Shown here one piece after another: positions 16,357-24,204 of a stretch of 35,155 bases of DNA (positions are counted from its first letter, which is position 1; every line of letters starts with the position of its first letter). Source of the stretch: CAYMRB01 sp964392615 (lineage in GTDB: Bacteria; Planctomycetota; UBA8108). The stretch covers positions 1 to 35,155 of the forward strand of contig CAYMRB010000044.1 in the NCBI GenBank assembly GCA_964392615.1, written 5' to 3'. The position numbers and the translations under genes are program-made. Below the pieces are notes generated by a model. It was not told the origin of the DNA. It made no database searches and worked only from the letters and a program-made list of their open reading frames with translations.

Positions 16357-17164
16357 CATCAGCCTGGTCGTGCTCGACCCGCTGCTCGGGTGGGCGCTGC
16401 ACCTGCATCGCGATCTCGCGCTCGTCATCGTCGCTGCGTTGACGGCGGCCGGAGTGACGTTCGTGCGGTTGTGGACCGCGAACCAGGACCTCCTGCGTCG
16501 TGCGGCAGCGGACAAGAAGCGGATCAAGGTGCTGATTCGCGAGGCCAGGGCTCGAGGCGATCGCGATGCCGTCGGCCGACACCGCGCGACGCGCGGCATG
16601 GTCCTGGTGGCGACGCTCAAGGGCGAGGCGTGGACCATGGCGGCCGTCGTCCTGCCGATCGCCATGCTGGCGACGTGGGCGATGGCGCGTCTCGATCGAT
16701 TGCCGCCGGCAGCGGGTGAGCCGATCGAGATCGCGATCCACACGCCGTCGTCGGCGATCGGCGAAGCGGCCCACATCGTGCCGGAGAACGGCATCGAGGC
16801 GATCGACGGCTGGGTGCGCGAGATCGTCGCGCGTCGCGACGGCGAGCGCGCGACCGGCGGCGTCGCGCGGTGGACGATTCGCGCCGTGGCTTCAGACACA
16901 CCGCACGAGATCGCCGTGCGCCATCACGATCTGACGCTGCGGCACGAGGTGCTCGTCGGCCAGGCCACGTATCTCGAGCCGACCATCATCCACGACGGCG
17001 CCGTGGCAGCGGGCGCGTACGCTACGACCGCCGAGCTGCGTCGCGCCGAGTTTCTCGGCGTCGTCCCCGGGTGGGGGGATTGGCTACCGCCGTGGCTCGT
17101 CGCATACCTGCTCTTGGTCGTGCCGTTGCATCTCGCGCTGCGGCGGGTGACCGGGATTCGGTGA
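16334..17164 (+). CDS. DUF106/EMC3-like membrane protein of the Oxa1 superfamily (probable)
   Basis: A 276-residue integral membrane protein. The layout resembles the DUF106/EMC3/TMCO1 branch of Oxa1-type insertases. A short hydrophobic N-terminus precedes a first helix at about 27-47 (DLALVIVAALTAAGVTFVRLW). A charged, coiled-coil-like cytoplasmic segment follows at 49-89 (NQDLLRRAAADKKRIKVLIR, then REARARGD). A second helix lies at about 101-120, and a third at about 253-269 (PPWLVAYLLLVVPLHLAL). Unlike archaeal DUF106 proteins it carries about 125 extra residues between helices two and three, predicted extracytoplasmic and beta-rich (RWTIRAVASDTPHEIAVRHH). Family members insert or hold small membrane proteins. 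I infer a similar chaperone or anchoring role with the other operon products. Assignment rests on topology and the charged helix pattern, not on a database match. It converges with the cupin gene. Confidence 0.6.
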   Translation: MMLALWNSISLVVLDPLLGWALHLHRDLALVIVAALTAAGVTFVRLWTANQDLLRRAAADKKRIKVLIREARARGDRDAVGRHRATRGMVLVATLKGEAWTMAAVVLPIAMLATWAMARLDRLPPAAGEPIEIAIHTPSSAIGEAAHIVPENGIEAIDGWVREIVARRDGERATGGVARWTIRAVASDTPHEIAVRHHDLTLRHEVLVGQATYLEPTIIHDGAVAAGAYATTAELRRAEFLGVVPGWGDWLPPWLVAYLLLVVPLHLALRRVTGIR

Positions 17165-17186
17165 GACGATTGCGCCACCGAAGAGG

Positions 17187-17528
17187 TCAGTCCTCCGCCG
17201 ACAGATAGTCCTCCCGCGGCGGGCTGAAGATATCGAGCGTCACGCACGGCACGCCGACGCCGCGCGCCGTGTGCGGCGTGTCGCCGGGAATGAGGTACAT
17301 CGAGCCGGCGCGGATGCGGCGGACCTCTCCGTCGACCTCGAGGTCGAACTCGCCCTCGAGGCAAACTCCGGCCTGCTCGTGCGGGTGGCTGTGGAGCGGC
17401 ACGATCGCGTCGGGGGCGATCGATACGCGCGCGAGCATGATCTTCTCGCCCGAAGCGAGGCCGGCTTCGATTCCCGGGGCGAGTTGCTTCGGCACGAGGT
17501 CGGTGGTGTCGAGAAACGGGCTGGTCAT
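17187..17528 (-). CDS. Small single-domain cupin
   Basis: A 113-residue cupin. The first cupin motif is visible as PLHSHPHEQAG with EGEFDLEVDG after it, and the second as LIPGDTPHTA. Together they give the usual three-His/one-Glu type metal site. Proteins of this size are metal-dependent isomerases, dioxygenases or ligand-binding regulators; none can be chosen from sequence. The ATG at 17528 is used; a GTG at 17537 would add three residues, and neither start has a clear ribosome site. It stands alone between a convergent operon end and a divergent membrane-protein gene. Confidence 0.8.
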   Translation of the reverse strand: MTSPFLDTTDLVPKQLAPGIEAGLASGEKIMLARVSIAPDAIVPLHSHPHEQAGVCLEGEFDLEVDGEVRRIRAGSMYLIPGDTPHTARGVGVPCVTLDIFSPPREDYLSAED

Positions 17529-17678
17529 GAGATTCACGGGTGAAACGGCCAGGACGGGAGTGCGGCAACGAGCTGTCGCCGCCGGGCGACAAGGCTAACT
17601 CGACGGAGGTCTTCGCGACAATCGCTTCTCTTCCGGGCACCCGTGGTTCATCATGGACGATCCGTTTCCACCACCCTC

Positions 17679-17682
17679 GAGG
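17679..17682 (+). promoter_or_regulatory. Ribosome binding site deciding the membrane-protein start
   Basis: GAGG lies six bases before the ATG at 17689. The other in-frame ATG at 17653 has no such site upstream. Confidence 0.35.
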
Positions 17683-17688
17683 CATTGC

Positions 17689-18708
17689 ATGAACCCACGA
17701 TCACCGCGGCGCGCACCGGGCAGGCGTGTACCTTCGTCTCCGCGTCGACCGATGCGGACCACTCGGTCCCGTCCGAGCAGCGGTGCGTCGACGGGACTCG
17801 TTCTCGCGATCGTCGCGATCTTCGCGATCGTTGCCGGCGTCATCGTCGTTGGCACGATGCGTCAGCGAGATCGGGACGCGGCCCGTACGGCAGCGGAGAG
17901 GCGGGCGTCTGCAGCTGCCGTCCCGCCGGTCGTCCCGGAGAACGCCACCTTCGACGATGACGACGACTTCGACGACGAGGTTGACGTTGCCGCCGCACCA
18001 CCGATTGCGTCGTACGACGAGCGAGCACGCGATGATGACGTTCCCTTCGACCCTTCGTCGAAGGCGGTCAGCATCGAGCAGAAGATGGCCCGACGGCTGA
18101 ACGGTGGCGATGCGCGGCCGGCAGCGGACGACGGCGCGGCGTCGTCACCTGTCGCACCGCCGCCGACCTCCACCGCGGGAAAGCCGCGTTCCGATCGGCT
18201 CTTCTCGATGGTCCTCGACGGCCGGATCGCCGGCGTGAGGATCGACCCGGACGACGCGCAGACGTGGGCGCGAGTCTGCTACTTCCTGCAGCAGGAGGCT
18301 GCGTCGCCGCGATTCCTCCTCTACCCGACGGGCAAGGTGCCGATCGCGAAGCGCTCCGACGCCGGAGGTCGCGTCACGGGGGCGCCGCTCGATGTGAAGC
18401 GGCCGAACGCGCGCTACGTGGATCCGGGCTGGCGGCTGACGCTCACAGTGACCGCAGCCGTCTCCGGCGGCGTCGAGTTCTACGGCGAACAGCTCGGTCG
18501 CAGCTTCGACGCGAACATCGCGTGCTCGATCGAGCGGTACGAGAACGAGGACGAGGGCTTCACCACGGTGAAGCGGTTCCGCATCCGCGACGGCGTCACG
18601 CGATCGGACGGATCGGAGAGCGACGCGAAGCTCGTCCGCGCGGTCTACGAGGCGGCGCTCGAGAAGCTCGCCGAGCGTCTGGCAGCGCTCGAGCCGTTCA
18701 CCGAATAG
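17689..18708 (+). CDS. Single-pass membrane protein of unknown function
   Basis: A 339-residue protein that I do not recognise. A basic, Pro/Arg/Ser-rich N-terminus precedes one clear transmembrane helix at about 35-57 (TGLVLAIVAIFAIVAGVIVV). A low-complexity linker follows, with an acidic stretch (FDDDDDFDDEVD) and Pro/Ala/Ser-rich segments. The C-terminal 165 residues look folded: they begin near DRLFSMVLDGRIAGVRIDPD, contain predicted beta strands (RLTLTVTAAVSGGVEFYGEQ), and end in an amphipathic helix (EAALEKLAERLAALE). The N-in topology, by the positive-inside rule, would put this domain outside the inner membrane. An in-frame ATG at 17653 is an alternative start. It converges with the aldo/keto reductase gene, 12 bases between stops. 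Confidence 0.7.
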   Translation: MNPRSPRRAPGRRVPSSPRRPMRTTRSRPSSGASTGLVLAIVAIFAIVAGVIVVGTMRQRDRDAARTAAERRASAAAVPPVVPENATFDDDDDFDDEVDVAAAPPIASYDERARDDDVPFDPSSKAVSIEQKMARRLNGGDARPAADDGAASSPVAPPPTSTAGKPRSDRLFSMVLDGRIAGVRIDPDDAQTWARVCYFLQQEAASPRFLLYPTGKVPIAKRSDAGGRVTGAPLDVKRPNARYVDPGWRLTLTVTAAVSGGVEFYGEQLGRSFDANIACSIERYENEDEGFTTVKRFRIRDGVTRSDGSESDAKLVRAVYEAALEKLAERLAALEPFTE

Positions 18709-18720
18709 TCGTACTCGCCG

Positions 18721-19743
18721 TCACTCCGCCGGACCGAAACGCGCGCCCCAGCTCGGCGCCAGCGGCTTGCCCTTCTCGCACAGCGCGTCGAACTCCTCCG
18801 TCGACAGCGGCTTCGCCGCGAGCACGCTGGCGATGTTCTTGCGCACCTGGTCGCTGTTGTGGGCTCCGATGACCATTCCCGTCACGCCTTCGAGCGTCTT
18901 CGCGTAGCGGATCGAGTCGGTGTAGTGCTCGGGGCTCATCTGCGACGGGTGCGGGTTGCGCTGCCCGTAGTTCTTGAAGCCGCCTCGGACGCCGCCGAAG
19001 ATCTTCATCGCCATCACGCCCGTGCCGTGTTTGCGAGCGACCGGCAGCGCGACCTTCTCGAAGCCGTAGACGTGGCGGTCGACGAAGTTCATGGCGACCA
19101 TCATTACGTCGACGGTGCCTGTTTCGAGAATCGGGACGAACCGCGCGGCTCGACAATGACCGGTGAGGCCGACGAAGCGCGTTTTGCCCTTCTTCTTCGC
19201 GTCCAGGAGAAACTCCCACGCGCCGCGCTTGCCGAGCACCTGGTCGATGTCCCTGCCGCCCGCGTTGTGCAGATGGAGGACGTCGACCGCGTCGGTCTGC
19301 AACTGCTCGAGCGACTGGTTCAGGGACTTCTCGGCGTCCTCCCACGTGTCCGCCCACAACTTCGTCGCGAGGAAGACCTTGTCGCGTCGTGTCTTCAGCA
19401 CCTCGCCGAGCGCCTGCTCGGCGCGGCCGTAGATCCGCGCGGTGTCGACGTAGGTCAGGCCGCGGTCGATCGCATCGCTGAACACCGCGACGAGCTTCGG
19501 GACGTGAGGCTTGTTGTTGTTCTGGTGACCGAGGAGCGCCGTACCGAGGCCGAGGATCGGCACCTTGACGCCGGTCTTGCCGAGCACGGCCTTCGGGATC
19601 GTCGGGGTCTCGACGTCCTTCTTCGCAGCGTTGTCGGTGCGCGCTTGCAGGCCGGCGGTGACCGCGACGCCGGCGACGAGGCCGCCGGTTCGGCGCAGGA
19701 ACAGCCGGCGGGATGCGCATTGCTTATCGTTGCGGTCACTCAT
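18721..19743 (-). CDS. Tat-exported aldo/keto reductase
   Basis: A 340-residue NAD(P)H-dependent aldo/keto reductase. The N-terminus SRRLFLRRTGGLVAGVAVTA is a twin-arginine-type signal, so the folded, cofactor-loaded enzyme should be exported. Catalytic features of the family are present: the Asp-Tyr pair in TYVDTARIYG, the Lys in FLATKLW and the His in VDVLHLHN, plus GMVIGAHNSDQVRKN at the cofactor phosphate site. The start at 19743 is supported by GGAG at 19750-19753, six bases upstream. It lies 48 bases downstream of the Gfo/Idh/MocA gene on the same strand, so it is probably the last gene of that operon. It likely reduces or oxidises a sugar-derived carbonyl; the substrate is unknown. Confidence 0.87.
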   Translation of the reverse strand: MSDRNDKQCASRRLFLRRTGGLVAGVAVTAGLQARTDNAAKKDVETPTIPKAVLGKTGVKVPILGLGTALLGHQNNNKPHVPKLVAVFSDAIDRGLTYVDTARIYGRAEQALGEVLKTRRDKVFLATKLWADTWEDAEKSLNQSLEQLQTDAVDVLHLHNAGGRDIDQVLGKRGAWEFLLDAKKKGKTRFVGLTGHCRAARFVPILETGTVDVMMVAMNFVDRHVYGFEKVALPVARKHGTGVMAMKIFGGVRGGFKNYGQRNPHPSQMSPEHYTDSIRYAKTLEGVTGMVIGAHNSDQVRKNIASVLAAKPLSTEEFDALCEKGKPLAPSWGARFGPAE

Positions 19744-19791
19744 CGGTCTCTCCGTTCGCTTTCAGAGGTTCAGTGCTCGAGGCGGCCTGGC

Positions 19792-21102
19792 TCAGAGCGT
19801 CCAGCCCTTGCGGTACTCCCGGCGAACGTATTGCGCCGCTGCCGGGCAGTTCGTCGCGACGAGCTTCTCGTCGTCCCATGCGAGCTTTTTGCCACCCACC
19901 CGGTACGACACGTTGCCGAGCAGCACCGTCTCCGCGAGAGCGCCGGAGTAGTCGAAGTTGCACGTGGTCTCACCGCGTGAGCGGATCGCCTCGAGCCACT
20001 CTCGGTGGTGGCCGACCGAGTTCGGGATCGCCTGCGGTGGCATGGCAGGCTCGGCCGCGCCGTCGTCCATGTACAGCTTGCGCGAGTGGTAGTCGGCGAG
20101 GAGTCGACCGTTGTCGCCCTCGAACAGCACGGCGCTCGATTTCTTGTAGGCCTCGGCACCCTGCGGTTGGAGGCCGCCGTGATACCACGTCAGATGCACC
20201 GGCGGCAGCTTGCCGCGCGCCGGGTACCGGTACTCGACCTGCAGGCGGTCGGGAACGTCGTTCGCGCCCTTGTAGGTCTTCTCGCCCGTCGCCTGAACCG
20301 TCGTCGCGTTGCGCAGGCCGAGCGCCCAGTGCGGCAGGTCCATGAAGTGGCAGCCGAAGTCGGCGAGCACGCCGCCGCCGAAATCGAACCAATAGCGCCA
20401 CTTGAAGTGGAAGTGCGACGGATGGTACGGGCGATACGGCGCCGGGCCGAGCCAGAGGTCGTAATCCACATGCGCCGGCGGCGTGCCCTTCTCGACGCGC
20501 ACGCCGTCGGTTTGCGGTCTGCCGCCCATCCAGACGTGGACGCGGCGGACCGGTCCGATCAGGCCCGCCTGGACGATCTCGACGCAGCGGCGGTAGTTCT
20601 TGCCGGCGTGGATCTGCGTGCCCATCTGCGTCACGCGACCGTGCTTCTTCGCGGCGTCGCGCATCGCGCGAACCTCGTGCACCGAGTGCGCGAGCGGCTT
20701 CTCGCAGTACACGTCGAGCCCCGCGCGCATCGCGGCGACGGCCGGCAGCGCGTGCATGTGATCGGGCGTCGACACGACGACTGCGTCGAGGTCCTTGCGC
20801 TCGAGCAGCTTGCGGTAGTCCTTGTAGGTCGCCGCCTTCGGGAACTCCTTGCCCGCGGCGTCGAGACGTTGAGCGTCGATATCGCACAGCGCGACGATGT
20901 TCTCGCTCGCCACACCGCGGAGGTTGGCGTGACCGCGGCCCCTGGGACCGACGATGCCGATGTTCAGGCGCTCCGACGGCGCGGCTTTCTTATCCTGCGG
21001 CAGCGCGAGGGCGTCGGACGCGCAGGACAGGGCGACGGGAACGGCGGTGCCGGCTGCGAGGGCGCGGCGAATGAACTCTCGACGGCTCTGATGGTCGGAC
21101 AT
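19792..21102 (-). CDS. Tat-exported Gfo/Idh/MocA family oxidoreductase
   Basis: A 436-residue NAD(P)-dependent oxidoreductase. It begins with a twin-arginine signal (SRREFIRRALAAGTAVPVAL). A Rossmann domain follows with LNIGIVGPRGRGHANL, VVVSTPDHMHA and the catalytic lysine motif CEKPLAHS. The C-terminal alpha/beta dimerisation domain contains WYHGGLQP and DNGRLLADY. Family members oxidise or reduce sugars, inositols and their derivatives; planctomycetes carry many exported copies near c-type cytochrome proteins. The ATG at 21102 has GGAGG six bases upstream and places the signal at the N-terminus, whereas the in-frame start at 21156 would hide it. It sits between the PVC-type cytochrome gene (78 bases upstream) and the aldo/keto reductase. 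Confidence 0.9.
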   Translation of the reverse strand: MSDHQSRREFIRRALAAGTAVPVALSCASDALALPQDKKAAPSERLNIGIVGPRGRGHANLRGVASENIVALCDIDAQRLDAAGKEFPKAATYKDYRKLLERKDLDAVVVSTPDHMHALPAVAAMRAGLDVYCEKPLAHSVHEVRAMRDAAKKHGRVTQMGTQIHAGKNYRRCVEIVQAGLIGPVRRVHVWMGGRPQTDGVRVEKGTPPAHVDYDLWLGPAPYRPYHPSHFHFKWRYWFDFGGGVLADFGCHFMDLPHWALGLRNATTVQATGEKTYKGANDVPDRLQVEYRYPARGKLPPVHLTWYHGGLQPQGAEAYKKSSAVLFEGDNGRLLADYHSRKLYMDDGAAEPAMPPQAIPNSVGHHREWLEAIRSRGETTCNFDYSGALAETVLLGNVSYRVGGKKLAWDDEKLVATNCPAAAQYVRREYRKGWTL

Positions 21103-21108
21103 CGGGGA

Positions 21109-21113
21109 CCTCC
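21109..21113 (-). promoter_or_regulatory. Ribosome binding site of the Gfo/Idh/MocA gene
   Basis: On the minus strand this is GGAGG, six bases before the ATG at 21102. It settles that start against the longer frame from 21156. Confidence 0.6.
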
Positions 21114-21180
21114 TCGGTGGGACGGCGCGCGGCCTGTCCGGATAGAATGACCTCAAGAGTCGGGCATCGCGGCGCCCGGG

Positions 21181-24100
21181 TCAATAGCGCCACTCCTTCA
21201 GGTGCTCGATGACGTCGGCGACCGACTGCGGCGACAGCTCGCGCTCGAGGCCCTCCGGCATCAGCGACACGCCGTCCGAGCGCAGCTCGGCGAGCTCGTC
21301 TCGCGCGAGTGTCACCGTCTTCCCGCCCGCGATGCGCAGCGTCACGCCGGAGGCCGTCTCGGCCGCGACCACACCGGTGAACACCTCGCCGGTCACCGCC
21401 ACGGCCGTGTAGCTCGTGTACGCGCCGGCGATCGCCCGGTTCGGGTCGAGGATGTCGATCAGCAGCGATTCGCGGCTGCGCGTGCGCGTGTCGGAGATGT
21501 CCGGTGCGACGTCCGTGCCGACGCCGCCGACGCGGTGGCAATTGCTGCAGTGCTCGCCGAATAGCTCGCGGCCGCGAGCGCGGTTTCCCGCGAGACCGAG
21601 AGTCGCGCGATAGCGTTCGATCACCTCGTGGCGGTCCGCCGCCGTTCCGAGCAGTCGCTGACCTCGTTGGCGCAGGGCCGCATTCTTGCGGCCGACAAGC
21701 TGGCGGCGGGAGAGCGCCGGGATCTCGGACGCCCGGATCTCGTCGGCGTCGATCGCGTCGTAGAGGAGCGCGATGCGCTCGTCGTTCGATGTCAGCGCGC
21801 GGAGCGCCGCCTCGCGCAGGCGAGGCGTCAGTCTCGGCCACGCGTCGAGAAGCAGCCTCGCGGCGTCGCGTCCGCCGTGCGCTCCGAGCGCCTCGACCGC
21901 CGCCGCGCGCACGGTCGGATCCGGATCGTCCGCGATCAACGTCGCGAGCGCGCTGCGCGTCCGTTCGCCGTGGACATGCGCGAGGAGGCGGATCGACGCG
22001 AGACGCGTGCTGGCGTCCACGCGGTTTCCTTCGACTTCGCCGCTGGCGATCGCGGCCGCGTCGCGCGCGATGAAGGTCCGAGGCCACTCGACGTCGGGCG
22101 CGACGGCCTGCGCGTGTGCGGCGAGAGGTTTCCGAGCTCGCCGCGCGTCGGCCGCCAGCGCATCGAGGACGGCGAGCCTCCAGCGAACCGTCGAGTCACC
22201 GGTCGACTCGCCGAGGCGGCGCAGCAGTGTCGCAACGTGGGCGCGATCGTCTTGCGACTGTCGTGCGCGCGCGAGCGCCTGGCGCACGAGCTCGCGAATC
22301 AGCTCGACGCGTCCAAGCGTGGGCGCCTCGGCGACGAGATCCGCCGCGACCTCCGCCGCGCGCGCACGCGCCGCCAGCAGCACGGCGTCGCGCCGCCAGC
22401 GATCGTCCGCGCCGAGGCGCGCCACCGTTCGGAGCAGTCGGAGGTGATCGTCCGCGTGGTCTCCGCCGAGATCGGGGTGCCGCGTGAGGACGAGGAGCGC
22501 TGCGTAACGGACGCGCGCCTCGGCGACGTTGTCGCCGTCGCGCACGGCAGCGAAAAGCGCGTCGCGAAGCTGTGGGTCGATGTGGTCGCGTCGGAGCATC
22601 AGGCGAAGTGCCTGTTCGCGCAGCGCGGGTGCCGCATCGACGAGAGCTGCGCGCAATCCGTCGACGGACACGCCGCCGAGCCCTTCGAGTGTCCACAGCG
22701 CGCGCCCGCGGCCGCGTGGGCTCCACCGTCCGGTGACGGACGGATCGCGGATTGCGCTCTCGAGACGCATCGCCGTCGACGACGTCTTGCCGCGCTCGGT
22801 CAAGAGGCGCTGTGCCGTCGCGCGCCGCCACGCGTGAGGAGCATCGAGATCGTGGACGAGCTCGGCGTCCGCCGCCGCTGCCGGTCTCTTCTGTCGCGAT
22901 GTCGAGAGCGGTTTCGCGCCGCGTGGCACGATGCGCCAGAGTCGACCGCGATGGTCGCCGATGCGCAGGTTCGGCAGCCGCAGCTGCTCCGGCGGCATCC
23001 ACTGCGGGTGCTCGATCATTTCGCGGCACATGTCGACGACCCAGAGCCCGCCGCGCGGTCCGATCGTCACGTCGACCGGCCGGAACCACTCGCTCTCGGA
23101 CGCGAGGAACTCGCGGCCTTCGCGCTCCGGGCGCGCGGTGAACGTCACACCGGTCGGATCGAGGCGCCACTTGCGCACGAGGTTGCCGGTCGGCTCGCAC
23201 GTGTACGCGATGCGTTGTCCGTCGCCCTGGTCGACGTCCACCGCGATGCCGCACGCGGCGGTGAACGTTCCCTGGTGCAGGTTGCTTGTCGTCCAATTGC
23301 GCGTCAGAGGCCACACCTTCGCCGCGACCGCGCCGGCGTCGGTCAGCACCGCAGAAGGCACGTGGAGCGATCGCGACGGTCCGCTCAGCGCGTCGGTCGG
23401 CAGCACGACGTGTTGCAGCGGATTGCGGTTCGTGACGAGGAAGCGATTGCCGGCGTCATCGAACGCGAGACCGTACTGGCTTTGACCGTTGACGGCATCG
23501 AACTCGCCACTGAGCGGGTCGAAGCGGAAGTCGCGGCCGCGGATCGATACGGGCTTCCCGTCGGTGATCGGCGCAGGACTGCCGTCGAGCGTCGTCACGG
23601 CGCGGATGTCGCCGCCGCGCAGCCCGTTGGCGAGCCAGAAGCGGTTGTCGGGTCCGAGCGTCGGGTGGTTGACGCGTAGCTGCGGGTTCTCGACGGTGAA
23701 GCCGGTGAACAGCACGCGGCGCAGGTCGGCGCGGCCGTCGCCGTCGGTGTCCTCGAGGTACAGGACGTCCGGCGCGACCGTGACGATGACGCCCTTCTTC
23801 CAGAACGCGATGCCCTTCGCGAATGAGAGGCCGTCGGCGAATGTCGTCGCCGAGCGATAGTGACCGTTCGCGTCGGGATCGCCGAGCACGCGAATGCGCC
23901 CGAGCGGCGGGCTGCCCTTCGGCGGCCCGACCGGGTAGTCGCCCATCTCGACGACCCACGGACGCTCGTCCGCGTCGAACACGAGCGTGATCGGATCGAC
24001 GACCACGGGCTCGGTCGCGACCAGCTGAACGTCGTAGCCCGCGTCGACGTGCAGCGCCGAGCGAGAGCGCTCCGGCGACGGGCCGGGCGAGTCAGCGAAC

Positions 24101-24204
24101 GCGTGGCTGGCGAGCGCAACGAGAACGGCCGCGAGGATCGAGGCGCGACGAGGGAACGCCGCGCGTGCTATCGTGTAGCGCAACCGATTGCGGAGGGCGG
24201 ACAT
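21181..24204 (-). CDS. PVC-type propeller/HEAT/cytochrome c protein (exported)
   Basis: This 1007-residue exported protein has the three-part layout almost confined to Planctomycetota and Verrucomicrobiota. Residues about 40-410 form a membrane-bound-dehydrogenase-type propeller (FDADERPWVVEMGDYP; WVVDMCREMIEHPQWM). Residues about 430-860 are HEAT repeats (DPDPTVRAAAVEALGAHGG). The C-terminal cytochrome c domain has one haem site, CSNCH (C886, C889, H890), followed by DILDPNRAIAGAYTSY. A likely job is accepting electrons from periplasmic sugar oxidation; the Gfo/Idh/MocA and aldo/keto genes follow on the same strand. The signal peptide is RRASILAAVLVALASHAFA. The ATG at 24204 has no ribosome site and overlaps the start of the divergent gene; a TTG at 24183 is an alternative. 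Confidence 0.88.
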   Translation of the reverse strand: MSALRNRLRYTIARAAFPRRASILAAVLVALASHAFADSPGPSPERSRSALHVDAGYDVQLVATEPVVVDPITLVFDADERPWVVEMGDYPVGPPKGSPPLGRIRVLGDPDANGHYRSATTFADGLSFAKGIAFWKKGVIVTVAPDVLYLEDTDGDGRADLRRVLFTGFTVENPQLRVNHPTLGPDNRFWLANGLRGGDIRAVTTLDGSPAPITDGKPVSIRGRDFRFDPLSGEFDAVNGQSQYGLAFDDAGNRFLVTNRNPLQHVVLPTDALSGPSRSLHVPSAVLTDAGAVAAKVWPLTRNWTTSNLHQGTFTAACGIAVDVDQGDGQRIAYTCEPTGNLVRKWRLDPTGVTFTARPEREGREFLASESEWFRPVDVTIGPRGGLWVVDMCREMIEHPQWMPPEQLRLPNLRIGDHRGRLWRIVPRGAKPLSTSRQKRPAAAADAELVHDLDAPHAWRRATAQRLLTERGKTSSTAMRLESAIRDPSVTGRWSPRGRGRALWTLEGLGGVSVDGLRAALVDAAPALREQALRLMLRRDHIDPQLRDALFAAVRDGDNVAEARVRYAALLVLTRHPDLGGDHADDHLRLLRTVARLGADDRWRRDAVLLAARARAAEVAADLVAEAPTLGRVELIRELVRQALARARQSQDDRAHVATLLRRLGESTGDSTVRWRLAVLDALAADARRARKPLAAHAQAVAPDVEWPRTFIARDAAAIASGEVEGNRVDASTRLASIRLLAHVHGERTRSALATLIADDPDPTVRAAAVEALGAHGGRDAARLLLDAWPRLTPRLREAALRALTSNDERIALLYDAIDADEIRASEIPALSRRQLVGRKNAALRQRGQRLLGTAADRHEVIERYRATLGLAGNRARGRELFGEHCSNCHRVGGVGTDVAPDISDTRTRSRESLLIDILDPNRAIAGAYTSYTAVAVTGEVFTGVVAAETASGVTLRIAGGKTVTLARDELAELRSDGVSLMPEGLERELSPQSVADVIEHLKEWRY
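24192..24196 (+). promoter_or_regulatory. Ribosome binding site of the Zn-ribbon repeat gene
   Basis: GGAGG lies six bases before the ATG at 24203. It supports that start over the ATG at 24188, which is upstream of the site. It lies within the first codons of the divergent cytochrome gene. Confidence 0.5.

Noticed and set aside
21628..23679. 683-codon open plus-strand frame opposite the PVC-type cytochrome gene
   Set aside because: Composition is that of an antisense shadow; the minus strand has CxxCH, HEAT and propeller motifs in a full-length gene.
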